From Actinomycetota bacterium (GTDB lineage Bacteria > Actinomycetota > UBA4738), in the NCBI GenBank assembly GCA_005885015.1, contig VAYG01000043.1:1-11025 (forward strand): a stretch of DNA of 11,025 nucleotides, written 5' to 3'. The notes below the pieces were generated by a model. It was given only the letters and a program-made list of their open reading frames with translations, ran no database searches and had not been told where the DNA came from. Position 1 is the stretch's first letter. Every line of letters starts with the position of its first letter. The position numbers and the translations under genes were made by a program. Below, one piece after another: positions 1 through 5,794 of this stretch.

Positions 1-140
1 CCGACGGCGTCCGTCTGGCCATCCTTCGAACGGGGAGCCAACCAGGGACCGTCCAGCTGTGGATTTCGAGGGCCGACGGATCGAACGCCCAACCCGTGGG
101 TCCACCGATCCGAGGAACGGCCGCGACCGTCGACTGGTGA
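1..140 (+). CDS. C-terminal end of a beta-propeller protein (TolB/PD40-like), partial
   Basis: An open plus-strand frame enters from the left edge (first full codon at 3) and stops with TGA at 138-140, giving 45 visible residues. It reads DGVRLAILR early, then LWISRADGSN, and finishes ATVDW. The DGxxLAI...LW...ADGSN pattern is typical of PD40/TolB-type propeller blades, in which a beta-strand pair ends in an A/PDG turn. The last strand closes the protein. The gene runs convergently toward the cyclophilin gene, with only 27 nt between the two stop codons. The N-terminal part lies outside the window, so the whole-protein function cannot be stated; candidates are a TolB-like periplasmic protein, a propeller-peptidase or a propeller attached to a kinase or regulator. 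The call rests on one motif set in a short tail. Confidence 0.6.
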   Translation, partial: DGVRLAILRTGSQPGTVQLWISRADGSNAQPVGPPIRGTAATVDW

Positions 141-155
141 GCCCGGGTCGGGAGA

Positions 156-179
156 AGGGCCGGAGAGCTAGCCGGCCTT
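156..179. terminator. Candidate bidirectional terminator hairpin between convergent genes
   Basis: GGCCGG (158-163) and CCGGCC (172-177) form a perfect 6-bp inverted repeat with an 8-nt loop. It can be lengthened by a G-T and an A-T pair outward. It lies between the end of the plus-strand propeller gene and the end of the minus-strand cyclophilin gene and covers the latter's stop codon (168-170). There is no clear T-tract on either side, so termination is inferred from position and symmetry only. Confidence 0.35.
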
Positions 180-941
180 GACGGTCACCTTCACGATGTA
201 CACCGCCTGCGTCGGGCGACCGTCCGTGGCGTTTTTCTCGATGGGCAGCAGCCCGATCCTCTTGGCCACGTCCAGCCCCTCCACCACCCGGCCGATGATC
301 GCGTAGTCGGGGGTGAGGCTCGCTCCGCCCTTTCCGATCACGATGAAGAACTGGCTTCCGGCCGTCCCGGCCGGCTCGTTGCCGGCCTTGGCCATCGCCA
401 CTATTCCCTCGGGATACTTGGCGTCCTTGGACGGGGCGTTGACGGTCTTGTAGCCGGGGCCTCCGGAGCCCGTTCCGGTGGGGTCCCCTCCCTGGATGAC
501 GAAATCCCTGGCGATGCGATGGAAGATCAGTCCGTCGAAGAAGAGCTTCCTGGCCAGGAACACGAAGCTGTTCACGGTCTGGAGCCCCAGCTTCGGATCG
601 AGCTTCATCACGATGGTTCCGCAGGACGTCTCCATGGTCGCCGTGTAGGTCTTGTTGCGGCTGATCCCGATGGCCGGAGCCTTCTTATACGTCTTCTTTT
701 CCTGCGAGGCGGCCTCGGGGACCGTTCCGCCGCAGGCGACGCCGCCCACGGACGGTGACGCGGATGGGGAGGCCGAGGGCTTGGCCTTGTTCCCCTTCGC
801 CAGCAGGAACAGCCCGGTGCCCACACCACCCAGGGCGACCAGGAGCCCGACGGAGAGGGCCAGGATCCGTTGCCGCCGCTTGCGCACGCGCGCTTGCTTG
901 GCCAGCTGCCGTTCGCGCGTTCTCCTGCTGCTGGTAGGCAT
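168..941 (-). CDS. Membrane-anchored cyclophilin-type peptidyl-prolyl cis-trans isomerase
   Basis: This 257-aa protein should catalyse cis-trans isomerisation of X-Pro bonds in exported proteins. The N-terminus is strongly basic (residues 1-25, many R/K) and is followed by one hydrophobic segment (about 26-48). A Ser/Pro-rich linker at 53-65 comes next, then a cyclophilin domain from about 98 to the end. Visible family motifs are FHRIARDFVIQGGDP (140-154), with the catalytic Arg at 142, and GSQFFI (195-200). This layout of basic tail, single anchor and extracytoplasmic cyclophilin is common in Actinomycetota. Cys70 and Cys107 could form a disulfide outside the cell, but that is inference. The ATG at 941 is the natural start because the basic tail begins there; no convincing Shine-Dalgarno sequence is visible. 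It lies 47 nt after the DUF501-Ppx gene on the same strand and is probably co-transcribed with it. Confidence 0.92.
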   Translation of the reverse strand: MPTSSRRTRERQLAKQARVRKRRQRILALSVGLLVALGGVGTGLFLLAKGNKAKPSASPSASPSVGGVACGGTVPEAASQEKKTYKKAPAIGISRNKTYTATMETSCGTIVMKLDPKLGLQTVNSFVFLARKLFFDGLIFHRIARDFVIQGGDPTGTGSGGPGYKTVNAPSKDAKYPEGIVAMAKAGNEPAGTAGSQFFIVIGKGGASLTPDYAIIGRVVEGLDVAKRIGLLPIEKNATDGRPTQAVYIVKVTVKAG

Positions 942-988
942 TCCGGTCGAAGGAGCCTACCGGCTGCCGGGCGGTTCGACCACGGGAC

Positions 989-2353
989 TCACCCGGCTGC
1001 CATCGAGAGGGCGATGCCGTCCAGGATGTCGGTCTCGGAGACGACTGCCTCGGTGAATCCCCACCGCTGCATCACCCCGACCAGGATGGCCGCCCCCGCG
1101 GGGATCACGTCTTCCCGGCCCGGGGCCATCACCGGGATGTCCCGCCGCTCTTCCGTGGTCATGTCGGCGAGCAGCCGGAACACACGCTGGGCGTCGTCCC
1201 GGGACAGAACCGAACGGTGAAGGATCTCCGGGTCGTACTCGGGGAGCCCGATGGCGATCGCTTGGACCGTCGTGGCCGTGCCGGCCACCGCGACCAGAGT
1301 GTTGGCGTCGTGGACGGGCACACGGTCCTCCACCTGGTGCAGCACCGAGGTGATGGCCAGGTCCAGGCGCTCGAGCTCGTCGAAGGCCGGGGGGTCGGTG
1401 TGGATGTAGCGCTCGGTGAGGCGCACGCTGCCGATCTGGGCGGACACCGCGGCCTTCGGCTCCCGGTCCCCGATCACGAACTCCGTGCTCCCGCCGCCGA
1501 TGTCGAGGACCAGGAAGGGAGCGGGCCGGTCGAGGCCGCGCGTCGACCCCAGGAACGAAAGCTCGGCCTCTCGTTGCCCCGAGAGGACCTCCATGTCCTC
1601 TCCGGTCAGTCTTCGGACCACGGTCGCCAGCTCTTCGCGGTTCGACGCGTCGCGCACGGCGCTGGTCGCGGCGAGATGGATCCGCTCCGCCCCGAGCGCG
1701 CGGGCCCGCCGGCAGTACCGCTCCATCACCGAGACGGTTCGGCGGAGGGCGTCGGGGGCGATCCGGCCCGTCTTGTCCACCCCCTGACCGATGCGGGTGA
1801 TCACCATGTCGCGGGCCAGCTCGACCGGCTCGGTCTCTCCCTGAAGGAAACGAGCGACGAGCAGGCGGATTGAGTTCGTTCCCAGGTCGATCGCCGCCAC
1901 CCGCCGTCCCGGCTTCTCGAAGTGGATAGGTTCGCCTTCCTCGATGCGGCGGGCCACCCACTCGCCCGCGGGATCCACTCCTCCCGCGAGGTGGTACGCG
2001 AAGTGGGCGTGCAGGCACTTCACCCCGCTCGCCGCTCCCCCCACCCCTCCCCACGCCTCCGCTCCGGGCTGGAGCTCGCCGCGCTCCCTCGGGTATTCCT
2101 CGTGGGCCCGGCGCAGGGCGATCCGGAAGTCGGGGTCGGTCTCGGCCCGGTCGGCCAGGCGCTTGATCCACCCCTCGGACTCCAGCCGAGAGACGGCGGC
2201 CACCGTCTGCGGGCATGTCAGCCAGTAGAGGGTGGGGAACGGGTTCCCATCCGGGTCGACGGGGCGGTTACGGATGACCAGCGGATGGCCCAAGCCGCAC
2301 CGGGCGACCACCGTGAACGGGATGGCCGGCTCCCGCCCCAGCTGGGCGGTCAC
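989..2353 (-). CDS. DUF501 - Ppx/GppA phosphatase fusion protein
   Basis: This 454-aa protein joins two domains that are normally separate neighbouring genes in Actinomycetota. Residues 1 to about 140 are DUF501, with FPTLYWLTCP (39-48) and VKCLHAHFAYHLAGG (111-125); its function is unknown. Residues about 150-454 are an exopolyphosphatase / guanosine pentaphosphate phosphohydrolase domain of the actin-like ATPase fold. It shows the phosphate-binding motifs AAIDLGTNSIRLLVA (153-167) and LDIGGGSTEF (283-292), plus ATSAVRDASN (229-238), AGTATTV (357-363) and the PGREDVIPAGAAIL motif (411-424). It should hydrolyse polyphosphate and/or pppGpp in the cytoplasm. The junction is continuous, with no stop or frameshift visible. 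The GTG at 2353 is the first standard start after an upstream in-frame TGA. However, DUF501-like sequence appears to continue upstream (DRKAVTAQLG), and an AGGAG lies 38 nt before the GTG, so the true start may be the ATA at 2380. Confidence 0.93.
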   Translation of the reverse strand: MTAQLGREPAIPFTVVARCGLGHPLVIRNRPVDPDGNPFPTLYWLTCPQTVAAVSRLESEGWIKRLADRAETDPDFRIALRRAHEEYPRERGELQPGAEAWGGVGGAASGVKCLHAHFAYHLAGGVDPAGEWVARRIEEGEPIHFEKPGRRVAAIDLGTNSIRLLVARFLQGETEPVELARDMVITRIGQGVDKTGRIAPDALRRTVSVMERYCRRARALGAERIHLAATSAVRDASNREELATVVRRLTGEDMEVLSGQREAELSFLGSTRGLDRPAPFLVLDIGGGSTEFVIGDREPKAAVSAQIGSVRLTERYIHTDPPAFDELERLDLAITSVLHQVEDRVPVHDANTLVAVAGTATTVQAIAIGLPEYDPEILHRSVLSRDDAQRVFRLLADMTTEERRDIPVMAPGREDVIPAGAAILVGVMQRWGFTEAVVSETDILDGIALSMAAG

Positions 2354-2377
2354 GGCCTTGCGATCCGAAAGGCTGGC

Positions 2378-2396
2378 TATGTCGGCCTGTTCTCCT
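2378..2396 (-). promoter_or_regulatory. Shine-Dalgarno pointing to a possible ATA start of DUF501-Ppx
   Basis: On the minus strand AGGAG (2396-2392) is followed after 11 nt by an in-frame ATA (2380-2378), then GCC AGC CTT TCG GAT CGC AAG GCC, then the GTG at 2353. No ATG, GTG or TTG lies in frame between the upstream TGA and that GTG. The nine extra residues read like the usual DUF501 N-terminus. Either ATA is used as a rare start, or an ancestral ATG changed by one base and translation moved to the GTG. Confidence 0.4.
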
Positions 2397-2485
2397 GAAT
2401 GGGCCCATCACCTGACGTTCGTGCTCCATGCTAGCCGCTGATACATGCCGGCCAGCAGCCGCCTACACCGGCCGGAATGGCTACA

Positions 2486-2502
2486 TCCGCTTGTTCTCGA
2501 CG
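2486..2502 (-). repeat. 17-bp direct repeat, copy 1 (downstream of Kelch gene)
   Basis: The plus-strand sequence TCCGCTTGTTCTCGACG is identical to positions 4185-4201 and in the same orientation. The second copy encodes the last residues of the S1 protein (VENKR). The two copies bracket the Kelch gene at an interval of 1,699 bp. Confidence 0.75.
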
Positions 2503-2651
2503 AGAAGGGGCCACGACCTGCCGATTCTCTCGCGATTCAGTGGGTAAGCCGCTTCATGATCGCTTCATCGGAAGCAGCAATACTTGCTCCGCGGCTGACC
2601 TAGCACTCACTCGGCGGCCGGGAATGGGCCGAATTCTGGCGCGACCTTGCG

Positions 2652-2672
2652 TGAGCGCCCGTGGCGGTCTCA
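2652..2672 (-). terminator. Hairpin overlapping the Kelch stop codon
   Basis: GAG-CGCC (2653-2659) can pair with GGCG-CTC (2663-2666 and 2669-2671) around a CGT loop with a two-base bulge. An A-T pair can be added outside. It begins at the TGA of the Kelch gene (2670-2672). No T-tract follows, so this is only a candidate terminator. Confidence 0.25.
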
Positions 2673-3905
2673 TGTGACCGTGAAATCCTTCCTCCGAGAC
2701 TGTCCGCTGCCACGTGCCCTTGCCCTGACGTGCTGCGTGCCCACTGTGGCGTTGAGGGGGATGATGACCCTCTTGGTGAAGCTCCCTGTCCCGAGGGCCT
2801 TTACGATCCTGAGTTTGGTGATGCCGGTGACAGAGTCAATGAAGATGAGCACTACCTCCTCGCCACCGCCGAACCCCGATCCATGAACCATCGCGAGGGT
2901 GCCGGGCGGTCCCGACTCTGGGGTTACCGTGAGAGACGCTCGGAAGGGAATGGCCCAGTCGGTGCCGTCCCAGGTCCAGGTGTCGCCGAGGGAGCCGGCC
3001 GGCCCGGTGATTCCCCCAAAAAGCACGACCTGGCTGCGGGCGGCGTCGTAGGTCATGCCCATCCCGAACCGCCGGGTGGGGGCGTGGGCCGCGGTGCGAT
3101 GGGTCCAGTCGGTGCCGTCCCAGGTCCAGGTGTTGGCACGGAGCCTCTCGCCTATCCCCCCGAACAGAACGACCTCCGCCCGCGCGGCGTCGTAGGCCAT
3201 GCCCATGTACTCCCGCCCCGAGGGAGCATGAGCGGGGGTGCGCTGGGCCCAGTCGGTGCCGTCCCAGGTCCACGTGTCGCTGTAGATGGGGAAGGCTCGG
3301 CCCCCGAACAACACGACCAGGCTCAGGGCGGCGTCGTAGATCAAACCTGGGCCCTCGCGAGCCGAGGGGGAATGCGCCGGGGTGCGCTCCGTCCAGTCGG
3401 TGCCGTCCCAGGTCCAGGTGCCTGACAAGAAGACGTCGGTGAATCCACCGAACAACACCACCTGGCCCCGCGCGGCGTCGTAGGTCATGCCCATCCCGTA
3501 CCGTGCGGGGGGAGAATGGGCGGGGGTGCGCTGGGTCCAGTCGGTGCCGTCCCAGGTCCAGGTATCGGCAAGGAAACCGCCGTTGTAACCGCCGAACATC
3601 ACCACCTGGGCCCGGGCGGCGTCGTAGGTCATGCCCATCCCGCGCCGCCCCGAGGGAGAATGGGCGGGGGTGCGCTGGGTCCAGTCGACGCCATCCCAAG
3701 TCCAGGTATCGGCAAAGTTTCTCGGGTCCCCTCCACCGAACAGTACGACCTGGTTGCGTGCGGCATCGTAGGCCATGCCCATGAAGTCTCGGGCCGAGGG
3801 TGGGGTGAGCGCCGTGGCGACCGCAGGGGTGACACGCACCACCGCGGCGATCGTTCCGGCCACCGTGGCCGCCGCCAAGAGCGCGCTCATCCGGGATCGG
3901 AGCAT
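2670..3905 (-). CDS. Secreted six-blade Kelch-repeat protein with C-terminal Ig-like domain
   Basis: This 411-aa protein has a signal peptide: MLRSR, a hydrophobic core at about 6-23, and probable cleavage after AVA or VATA near residues 30-32. It carries six tandem Kelch/galactose-oxidase-type repeats of about 48 aa at 41-318. Each contains MxYDAARxQVVLFGG, then DTWTWDGTDW, then TQRTPAHSP. Six such blades would close a beta-propeller. Residues 324-411 (LTVTPESGPPGT, then GSGFGGGE) look like an IPT/Ig-like beta-sandwich, as often found in extracellular proteins. The likely role is binding at or outside the cell surface; no catalytic residues can be recognised. AAGGGG lies 7 nt before the ATG at 3905, which supports this start. 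An internal ATG at codon 6 is possible. Repeats differ little from one another, suggesting recent expansion. The gene sits between two 17-bp direct repeats. Confidence 0.88.
   Translation of the reverse strand: MLRSRMSALLAAATVAGTIAAVVRVTPAVATALTPPSARDFMGMAYDAARNQVVLFGGGDPRNFADTWTWDGVDWTQRTPAHSPSGRRGMGMTYDAARAQVVMFGGYNGGFLADTWTWDGTDWTQRTPAHSPPARYGMGMTYDAARGQVVLFGGFTDVFLSGTWTWDGTDWTERTPAHSPSAREGPGLIYDAALSLVVLFGGRAFPIYSDTWTWDGTDWAQRTPAHAPSGREYMGMAYDAARAEVVLFGGIGERLRANTWTWDGTDWTHRTAAHAPTRRFGMGMTYDAARSQVVLFGGITGPAGSLGDTWTWDGTDWAIPFRASLTVTPESGPPGTLAMVHGSGFGGGEEVVLIFIDSVTGITKLRIVKALGTGSFTKRVIIPLNATVGTQHVRARARGSGQSRRKDFTVT
2952..3800 (-). repeat. Six tandem 144-bp coding repeats (Kelch blades)
   Basis: The core CAGTCGGTGCCGTCCCAGG recurs on the plus strand starting at 2956, 3106, 3250, 3394 and 3538, and in diverged form at 3682. 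Spacings are 150, 144, 144, 144 and 144 bp. Each unit encodes one 48-aa blade; the first spacing is two codons longer because of a longer loop (GITGPAGSLGD). Near-identity extends beyond what protein conservation needs. Confidence 0.9.
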
Positions 3906-3953
3906 CCTCCCACCCCTTCTTCGGACGGCTGTGGGCAGCGTCCGATGCTAGCT

Positions 3954-3982
3954 CTTGTACCCCCTTGTATCCGGAGGCGCAA
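3954..3982 (-). promoter_or_regulatory. Weak candidate promoter for the Kelch gene
   Basis: On the minus strand TTGCGC (3982-3977) is separated by 17 nt from TACAAG (3959-3954). The -35 match is fair but the -10 lacks the final T. A TAGCAT slightly downstream (3950-3945) is an alternative -10 without a good -35. The region also carries an inverted repeat, CTCTTG/CAAGAG (3952-3957 and 3980-3985), overlapping both boxes, which might serve as an operator. Confidence 0.25.
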
Positions 3983-4023
3983 GAGGGAAGAAGCTCTGGC
4001 AAGCTCCTCCACCACATCGAAAA

Positions 4024-4130
4024 CTGGGGAGACCGTTCGTCCAGCGGGCTCGTCTAGCGCGTTTCAGCCGGTCTCCTGACCCGCGAAACGCTCACCTGGG
4101 TCAGACTTGGGGGCGCAACCTCTCCACCAG
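4024..4130 (-). other. Possible structured RNA (pseudoknot-forming) upstream of the Kelch gene
   Basis: Two perfect 7-bp inverted repeats are interleaved here. CTGACCC (4076-4082) pairs with GGGTCAG (4098-4104), and GCGTTTC (4059-4065) pairs with GAAACGC (4085-4091). On the minus-strand transcript this gives an H-type pseudoknot with connecting segments of 6, 2 and 10 nt. CTGGGGAGA (4024-4032) can pair with TCTCCACCAG (4121-4130), with one bulge, enclosing the whole. The layout resembles a cis-regulatory RNA in the 5' leader of the Kelch gene, but it does not match a riboswitch class that I recognise. It could also be chance or a relic of an element end. Confidence 0.35.
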
Positions 4131-4179
4131 CGGATACGAACCTAGCTGACCGCCCAGTTGACCAGGCAGACCTACCGTT

Positions 4180-4563
4180 TCACTTCCGCTTGTTCTCGAC
4201 GGAGCGCTTGTAGTCGACTTGGCGCTCCTCGGATTGGCGCATGAAACGCTTCAGCTTCTGCTCGAACTCGGGGTCCCTACCCGAACGCCGGTCGATCCGG
4301 GGCGCGGGGTCCTGCAGAGCCTTGATCGAGAGGTCGATCTTGCCGTCTTCCTTGATGGCCACGATCTTCGCCTGCACCTTGTCGTTCAGGTGAAGGTGGT
4401 CCTCCACCGAGCGGACGTAGTTCCGGTCGATCTCCGAGATGTGGACGAGGCCGATCTTGCCGTCTTCCATCTGGAGGAACGCCCCGTAGGGCGTGATGCG
4501 CTGCACGGTCCCCTCCACGACCGCTCCGACCTCTAGCTCTGCGATTGTGACTCCTTTCGCCAC
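4180..4563 (-). CDS. S1-domain RNA-binding protein (YabR/GSP13-like)
   Basis: This small protein (127 aa from GTG, 121 aa from ATC) has one S1 RNA-binding domain at about residues 9-83: VGAVVEGTVQRITPYGAF, then GLVHISEI (38-45) and GKIDLSIKAL near 74-83. A basic, charged tail with KLKRFMRQSEER and VENKRK follows. The length and the domain-plus-basic-tail form fit the single-S1 proteins that bind RNA or ribosomes, such as Bacillus YabR, which is encoded beside divIC; here divIC/ftsB is about 2.7 kb upstream on the same strand. The GTG at 4563 has no Shine-Dalgarno. A strong AAAGGAG lies inside the frame and points to an ATC at 4545. The gene has its own promoter in the gap behind the YihY gene. 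The last codons are duplicated 1.7 kb downstream. Confidence 0.88.
   Translation of the reverse strand: MAKGVTIAELEVGAVVEGTVQRITPYGAFLQMEDGKIGLVHISEIDRNYVRSVEDHLHLNDKVQAKIVAIKEDGKIDLSIKALQDPAPRIDRRSGRDPEFEQKLKRFMRQSEERQVDYKRSVENKRK
4185..4201 (-). repeat. 17-bp direct repeat, copy 2 (3' end of S1 gene)
   Basis: Identical to 2486-2502 in sequence and orientation. In this copy the repeat is coding and specifies the VENKR near the C-terminus of the S1 protein, 3 nt before the stop codon. Copies at a gene's 3' end and downstream of an inserted gene are the arrangement expected after site-specific or recombination-mediated insertion. Confidence 0.75.
4543..4557 (-). promoter_or_regulatory. Shine-Dalgarno pointing to an ATC start of the S1 gene
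   Basis: The minus strand has AAAGGAG (4557-4551), five bases, then an in-frame ATC (4545-4543). The only standard in-frame start, GTG at 4563, lies upstream of this ribosome-binding site. The spacing is ideal for ATC. S1 domain similarity begins after either codon, so both starts give a complete domain. Confidence 0.45.
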
Positions 4564-4581
4564 AAATGGACTGGGAAGGGC

Positions 4582-4610
4582 ACTATCCCACCGGGCCCCA
4601 GCACCGTCAA
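4582..4610 (-). promoter_or_regulatory. Sigma-70-type promoter of the S1 gene
   Basis: On the minus strand TTGACG (4610-4605) and GATAGT (4587-4582) are separated by exactly 17 nt, which is close to consensus in both boxes. It lies in the 58-nt gap after the YihY stop. Transcription would start near 4575, placing the GTG about 12 nt and the ATC about 30 nt into the message, with AAAGGAG at a normal leader position for the latter. Confidence 0.65.
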
Positions 4611-4621
4611 TAGATCGCTCC

Positions 4622-5755
4622 CTACGGCCGGGGCGGGGAGGATCCGCGGCGGCGTTTGACCGTCGCCGCCACTCCGGCAGCCACCGCGAGCCCGGCGCCG
4701 ACGGCTGCCGAGCGGAGGAACCCGCCGTTGTCCCGCCGTCCGTCGGGGGAAGAGCGGGGTGCCGGCTCTCGCCCGAGAGCCTCCTGGGGAATGGCAGCCC
4801 CGCCCTCCTCGAAGGCGACGTCCACGTCCTCCTCCTCGATCCGCTCTTCCACCTTGGCCGAACGGGTCATCGAGTGGCGGTCGGCCGGTGTCAGCGGAGG
4901 CTTCGACAGCAGGCTCCGCGGCCACAGGTGGCTCTTCCGCACGACGTTGACCTCGGCGGCCAGCAACGTGAACTGCGCGCCAAGGTAGATCCAGCCCAGC
5001 AGCACCAGGACGAATCCGAAGAACCCGTACAGGGCCGAGGCGTTCTTCACCTGGTGCTGCACGTAGTAGCCGCCCAGCGACAGCAAGAGCGTCCAGGCGA
5101 CGGCCCCCACCAGGGCCCCCGGCAGGACGTCGCGCACGGTCAGGTCGCGATCGGTGAGGACACGGAACGCGACCACGTAGAGGAAGACGTTCAGGAGGAA
5201 GGTGGCGGCGATCCCCAGAAAGCGAAGCCACATCACCGCGCCGGGTCCCGTCCCGAGTCCCGACAGGAAGGCCGCGGCCAGGGTGATGATCCCCAGGGTC
5301 ACCAGCATGATCAGGCCGCGGACGCGAGACCCCGCGAAGTTGGGCCGCTCCTTCAGCGGGACGTTCCACACGTCGTTGAAGGCGTTCTGCGCGGCGTTCG
5401 TCACCCCCAGCCCCGCCCATAGGGCCAGGAGCGTCCCGACGCCCAGCGCCACGCCGGCGCCTCCGCCGGTCAGCGCCTTGATGTTCTGCCTCAGCTGGTC
5501 CCCGATCACCGGGAAGTCGGCGAGCGTGGAGTTGATCACCGACCGCTGGAGGTCCGGGTGGCCGCGGAGGACGAGCCCGAGCACCGACACCATCACGAGC
5601 AGCAACGGGAAAAGGGAGAAGAAGCCGTAGTACGCGATCAGGGCGGCCAGGTTGCCGGCCCGGTCGTCGCCGAACTTCTTGACCACGGCAACCGGGAACG
5701 CCGACCATCGGCGCCGCTGCTGGTATCCGTCGAGTCGGCGAAGCAGGTTCTTCAT
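4622..5755 (-). CDS. YihY/BrkB-family inner-membrane protein
   Basis: This 377-aa protein has six predicted membrane segments at about 35-63, 100-120, 147-167, 174-200, 210-235 and 241-268. Family signatures are YYGFFSLFPLLL (42-53), LWAGLGVTNAAQNAFNDVWNV (112-132; a hydrophobic stretch then FNxVW) and ALYGFFGFVLVLLGW (241-255), followed by EVN at the end of the last helix. Members of this family (UPF0761, formerly thought to be ribonuclease BN) are integral membrane proteins of uncertain transport or envelope function. After the core there is an extension of about 100 residues with an acidic patch (302-318), a short hydrophobic stretch (about 349-366) and KRRR, which is not usual in the family core. 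GGCGAGG stands 6 nt before the ATG at 5755. The gene follows the 186-aa gene by 39 nt on the same strand. Confidence 0.93.
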   Translation of the reverse strand: MKNLLRRLDGYQQRRRWSAFPVAVVKKFGDDRAGNLAALIAYYGFFSLFPLLLVMVSVLGLVLRGHPDLQRSVINSTLADFPVIGDQLRQNIKALTGGGAGVALGVGTLLALWAGLGVTNAAQNAFNDVWNVPLKERPNFAGSRVRGLIMLVTLGIITLAAAFLSGLGTGPGAVMWLRFLGIAATFLLNVFLYVVAFRVLTDRDLTVRDVLPGALVGAVAWTLLLSLGGYYVQHQVKNASALYGFFGFVLVLLGWIYLGAQFTLLAAEVNVVRKSHLWPRSLLSKPPLTPADRHSMTRSAKVEERIEEEDVDVAFEEGGAAIPQEALGREPAPRSSPDGRRDNGGFLRSAAVGAGLAVAAGVAATVKRRRGSSPPRP

Positions 5756-5794
5756 GGGGGGCCTCGCCAGAAGCCTACCCGGGGTGGGGTCGGA

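Larger units (their letters stand above)
2354..2669. other. 316-nt intergenic region between Kelch gene and DUF501-Ppx gene
   Basis: No convincing gene is visible here on either strand. The part around 2520-2600 is visibly less GC-rich than the coding flanks. It holds one copy of a 17-bp repeat (2486-2502) shared with the 3' end of the S1 gene, an imperfect GGCCGG-containing inverted repeat near 2449-2477, and an AGGAG close to the downstream gene. On the minus strand a 27-codon open stretch ends in VENKRM just after the repeat, but it has no start and no recognisable relatives. A TAGCAT sequence (minus strand, 2433-2428) could act as a -10 box for DUF501-Ppx, but no matching -35 was found. 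Confidence 0.5.

Noticed and set aside
957..2216. 419-aa minus-strand frame overlapping DUF501-Ppx
   Set aside because: It is Arg/Gly/Pro-rich with no recognisable motif. The other frame contains all DUF501 and Ppx/GppA motifs.
2470..2570. 27-codon open stretch ending VENKRM as a remnant of a duplicated S1 gene
   Set aside because: Only the last five codons match the S1 gene. The preceding residues show no S1-like sequence, so this is a short shared repeat rather than a pseudogene copy.
2354..2669. tRNA or other standard RNA gene in the largest gap
   Set aside because: No T-loop GGTTCRA with matching acceptor and anticodon stems could be found on either strand.
2952..3800. Regularly spaced repeats that might suggest a CRISPR array
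   Set aside because: The period is 144 bp, there are no unique spacers of CRISPR length, and the repeats lie in frame and encode Kelch blades.
2836..4017. Long open frames on both strands across the Kelch gene (393 aa minus, 254 aa plus)
   Set aside because: They are by-products of the 144-bp periodic repeats, which lack stops in several frames. Only the frame with a signal peptide and Kelch motifs makes a sensible protein.
4024..4130. Lysine, cobalamin, c-di-AMP or T-box type riboswitch
   Set aside because: GAGGTTGCG briefly recalls the lysine element, but its other conserved boxes are absent, and no diagnostic core of the other classes was found.
2486..4201. Insertion sequence or integron cassette carrying the Kelch gene
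   Set aside because: No transposase, integrase or terminal inverted repeat is visible. Only the direct repeat supports mobility, so no mobile element was annotated.
4533..5708. 391-aa minus-strand frame overlapping the YihY gene
   Set aside because: Low-complexity RGP-rich translation typical of a high-GC shadow frame. The YihY frame has six helices and family motifs.
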